Notes under the pieces: generated by a model
What the model saw: only the letters and a program-made list of their open reading frames with translations
Told to the model about the DNA's origin: nothing
Databases searched by the model: none
Shown: positions 61,909 to 64,000 of the stretch, piece after piece
Numbering within the stretch: position 1 is the stretch's first letter
Layout of the letters: each line of letters opens with the position of its first letter
Assembly: GCF_031312535.1 (NCBI RefSeq)
Contig: NZ_CP133594.1
Coordinates: forward strand, 1,612,001-1,676,000
DNA: 64,000 bases
Origin: Methanolobus mangrovi
GTDB lineage: Archaea > Halobacteriota > Methanosarcinia > Methanosarcinales > Methanosarcinaceae
Reading direction: 5' to 3'
Position numbers and translations under genes: made by a program

Positions 61909-63123
61909 TCAACAGACAGGCATCATACCTCTGGCAAGCTGCATGCAGAAATCCTGGATGTGTTCGAGTTCAAAGTCAATGACGTCCTCTACTTCTTTTG
62001 CTACAGAATCAACTGAACCTTTTTCCATGATTACCTGGGCTGCTGCCACCTTTGGTTTATCAATGGCAACACCGATGTCGCTCAGGAGCCATACGTATGC
62101 TTCTTTTACATCGGGCACTTTGTCCACAATCCTGCCAGCAATATAATGGGACAGGACATTGTATATTTTACCCACATGGCTCACCGGGTTCTTTCCTGCC
62201 GCCGCTTCACTGCTAACAGGACGATTCAGAGGAATTATACCATTCACACGGTTGCCACGACCAACCTGCCCGCAGTCGGCATCTTCAGCTGATGTACCTG
62301 TAACACTTGTATAGATTCCTTGCATTCCACGGCCGGGAATGTCAAGATTGTTGAAAGAAACAGACGCGTTCATCTCCACACCATTTGATTCCATATAATT
62401 TGCCAGGAATCCGTTCATTGCTCCAAAAAGGTCACCCTTCATGTTGAAATAATGCTGTTCGGAATCAACAAAAGAATCAATTAGAGGCATAGCAATTGTA
62501 AGATCAAGCTTGTTACCCCGCCTTATACCCATGACCTTAACATCTTCACCTGATTCAGGATATTCTTCCTTGAATTCTGCGGAATTAAGATGTTTCTCCA
62601 TATCCATCACTGCATGTTCTGTAAAGGAGAGAGGAGCATACCCAACTGCTGCAGATGTATCATTGGAACCAAGTATGCCCTTTTGCCTTCTGAAGATATC
62701 TGTTAGTTCTGCTGAGCCGGGTTTAAGTTCCACCTGATATTCCACAAAATCCTGTTTCATAAAACGCAGATTCTCATCAAACCAGCTTCTGGCAGTATCC
62801 ACAGCTATATTGGCAACATCTATCTCTGTATCTTCAGCCTTGAATGTTGCACGGTCACCAATTACAAGAAGCATGGGGTTTACTACAACGCCCCCGCCAA
62901 AGATACCTGCAGTCTCACCGGCAACAAGCAGGCATTTATCAATATTATGATGCAAGATCGCATCGAACTTTTCAAGGTATTCAGTACACAAATTGACTGA
63001 TATCCTGTCCATAATAGCATCACAAATACTGTCCGGGTGACCCAGTCCTTTTCTTTCGACTATCTCCAGGTGTTGTTCCGGAGCACTTGCTGCCCTGAAT
63101 TTCTCTACAGTTATATTTCTCAG
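61909..63123 (-). CDS. Archaeal S-adenosylmethionine synthetase (MAT), probable CTG start
   Basis: Archaeal-type methionine adenosyltransferase of 404 residues making SAM from methionine and ATP. Motifs: ERKGLGHPDSICD near residue 25, HHNIDKCLLVAG, the phosphate loop VGRGNRVNGIIPLNRP and AAGKNPVSHVGKIYN; catalytic Asp and Lys are in these blocks. The start is unusual. A TTG at 63138 is followed by the ribosome binding site GGGAGGGG (63136-63129), so it cannot be the start. A CTG at 63123-63121 lies five bases after that site and gives M-R-N-I-T-V-E-K-F, the family N-terminus. It is convergent with the UbiA gene. Confidence 0.9.
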   Translation of the reverse strand: MRNITVEKFRAASAPEQHLEIVERKGLGHPDSICDAIMDRISVNLCTEYLEKFDAILHHNIDKCLLVAGETAGIFGGGVVVNPMLLVIGDRATFKAEDTEIDVANIAVDTARSWFDENLRFMKQDFVEYQVELKPGSAELTDIFRRQKGILGSNDTSAAVGYAPLSFTEHAVMDMEKHLNSAEFKEEYPESGEDVKVMGIRRGNKLDLTIAMPLIDSFVDSEQHYFNMKGDLFGAMNGFLANYMESNGVEMNASVSFNNLDIPGRGMQGIYTSVTGTSAEDADCGQVGRGNRVNGIIPLNRPVSSEAAAGKNPVSHVGKIYNVLSHYIAGRIVDKVPDVKEAYVWLLSDIGVAIDKPKVAAAQVIMEKGSVDSVAKEVEDVIDFELEHIQDFCMQLARGMMPVC

Positions 63124-63203
63124 TTTTACCCCTCCCAAGGATCACTGACCGCCATTGGCAGTTACAATATGTAATTTAGATTAAACAGGTATCGGATTAA
63201 TAA

Positions 63204-63908
63204 TTATTCATTTTCAGAAGGAGACACATCTGATGATTGGGCATGTTTCAGATATTCCTGCAATATCATGGGGAATGTGTTAGCAGGGACAAACCTTACA
63301 CCAAGTTCCTCAGCCCATTTCTGAATTCCAAAATCGCTGGCCACAACAGCAGCATCAAGCTCCTTTGCAAGTATAAGAACATCTATATCAGGAGCACTGT
63401 CAAGAATACCATAACGAAGTGCAGAACGGTATTTGTTCCGGAATTTGCCGATATGCCCTCCGATAACCCTCTTCTCGATATCAAAACCAATATCTTTCTT
63501 GGTCTCTGCTTTTGTATCGATGAGCAGGCATTCGGTGGACGCGTCCCAGATGGTTTCCTCGGCAATTACCATTCCCTTGTTGATACGCTCGCGCATATGT
63601 GATACATATTCATGGAATACCTTGGATGGAATCTGCACATTATACCTATCAGGAGCCTTTTTCACAAGCCACGTATCTATCTTTGCAATTACATCGACGT
63701 CACAATTGTTGTTCTGGGCAAACTCATGCAGCTCTTTATAAACAGATGGAAAAGGCACGTAACAGCTTATGCCAAGGTTTAGCCTGGAACTGGCTATGAG
63801 CTCCAATACCTCTTTCATTCCCTCGCATATACCATTCGACCCCATCTTTTCTCTTGTCTGCAAATCGGTCAGTGCAGTGGTATCCAGAACAAAACGTTGC
63901 CTTAGCAT
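63204..63908 (-). CDS. HARP-type protein-only RNase P homologue (UPF0278, PIN domain)
   Basis: A 234-residue PIN-domain protein of the UPF0278 group, earlier labelled RNA ligase partner, now known as HARP for its relation to Aquifex minimal RNase P. The fold opens with [13 protein letters not shown] (first catalytic Asp), with a helical insertion carrying Arg-rich segments ([26 protein letters not shown]) and a later acidic cluster [23 protein letters not shown]. The ATG at 63908 follows GAAGGTAATCAC. Archaea with HARP usually also have RNA-based RNase P, so its job in vivo may be another RNA end-processing step. Confidence 0.85.
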   Translation of the reverse strand: MLRQRFVLDTTALTDLQTREKMGSNGICEGMKEVLELIASSRLNLGISCYVPFPSVYKELHEFAQNNNCDVDVIAKIDTWLVKKAPDRYNVQIPSKVFHEYVSHMRERINKGMVIAEETIWDASTECLLIDTKAETKKDIGFDIEKRVIGGHIGKFRNKYRSALRYGILDSAPDIDVLILAKELDAAVVASDFGIQKWAEELGVRFVPANTFPMILQEYLKHAQSSDVSPSENE

Positions 63909-64000
63909 GTGATTACCTTCGTGTTGAGGCAGGTATTGAACCTGCTCCGTATAATATAGATGGGCGGAGTATAGTTAAAGTATTTTTGGTAGTAATACAC
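63909..64000 (-). promoter_or_regulatory. HARP leader with T-arm-like hairpin
   Basis: On the minus strand GCAGG-TTCAATA-CCTGC (63945-63929) has the stem length and loop of a tRNA T arm. A second stem CTCCG/CGGAG lies just upstream (63969-63965 and 63949-63945), sharing one base. TATA-like elements flank these. No acceptor or anticodon arm is found, so it is not called a tRNA. Confidence 0.35.

Noticed and set aside
63909-64000. A minus-strand tRNA gene fragment ending in a T arm upstream of HARP.
   Set aside because: There is no acceptor, D or anticodon arm at the required distances; only a T-arm-like hairpin is present.

Overview
The window is chromosomal DNA of a methanogenic archaeon of the family Methanosarcinaceae, probably a methylotroph of the Methanolobus/Methanococcoides type. 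The evidence is an Rnf complex encoded together with a seven-haem cytochrome of the MmcA type, an archaeal histone, RPA with its associated protein, small RFC, PriS and GINS, archaeal ribosomal proteins, eIF2 alpha and Nop10, archaeal MAT and UbiA-type lipid synthesis, and TATA-box promoters with GGAGG-type ribosome binding sites. The species is not determined. I see no insertion sequence, prophage, CRISPR array or rRNA.

Layout. Bases 1-8.4 kb: the end of a cation/proton antiporter, an aldolase, a histidine kinase, an unrecognised protein, the RPA/RAP pair, a flavodoxin, a histone, a small membrane protein and RFC small subunit. 8.5-16.8 kb: the Rnf operon on the minus strand (small orphan gene, mmcA, rnfC-D-G-E-A-B, DUF4870 protein), with the flavin transferase gene apbE divergent from it. 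16.8-28.3 kb: information processing: ThpR, a diadenylate cyclase, an acetate-type transporter, the ribosome-rescue pair pelota and Rqc2, then a tight plus-strand run priS, GINS, rpl44e, rps27e, eIF2 alpha, nop10, PAC2, endonuclease Q and a tRNA-Ser. 28.7-34.3 kb: two sensor kinases, a response regulator with an N-terminal helix-turn-helix, and small membrane or regulatory proteins. 34.4-50.4 kb: an accessory block of paralogous MacB/LolC-type ABC exporters, most of them combined with large secreted or anchored COG1361 (S-layer-like) proteins. 50.5-64 kb: LysE, a LarA-family enzyme, enolase, a CetZ-like tubulin, NAD synthesis (nadC divergent from nadX-nadA), the membrane-lipid UbiA enzyme, MAT and the protein-only RNase P homologue HARP.

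How the genes work together. Rnf and MmcA link ferredoxin oxidation to sodium export and electron transfer, and ApbE would attach FMN to RnfG. Pelota and Rqc2 both act on stalled ribosomes. The exporter block looks like a machine that handles extracytoplasmic COG1361 substrates or partners. Two of its promoters share a 17-bp motif placed over the TATA box.

The most unusual signals are these. The tRNA-Ser(CGA) gene carries an apparent 28-nt insertion in the D arm that folds like an archaeal intron. Three genes (rfcS, the larA homologue, MAT) appear to start at ATT, ATC and CTG behind strong ribosome binding sites. A structured GC-rich RNA candidate lies at 49.0-49.2 kb. MmcA contains an EF-hand loop between haem motifs. 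A perfect 11-bp hairpin lies in the rnf/apbE promoter region. One gene encodes a pyrophosphatase-like protein lacking a catalytic aspartate.
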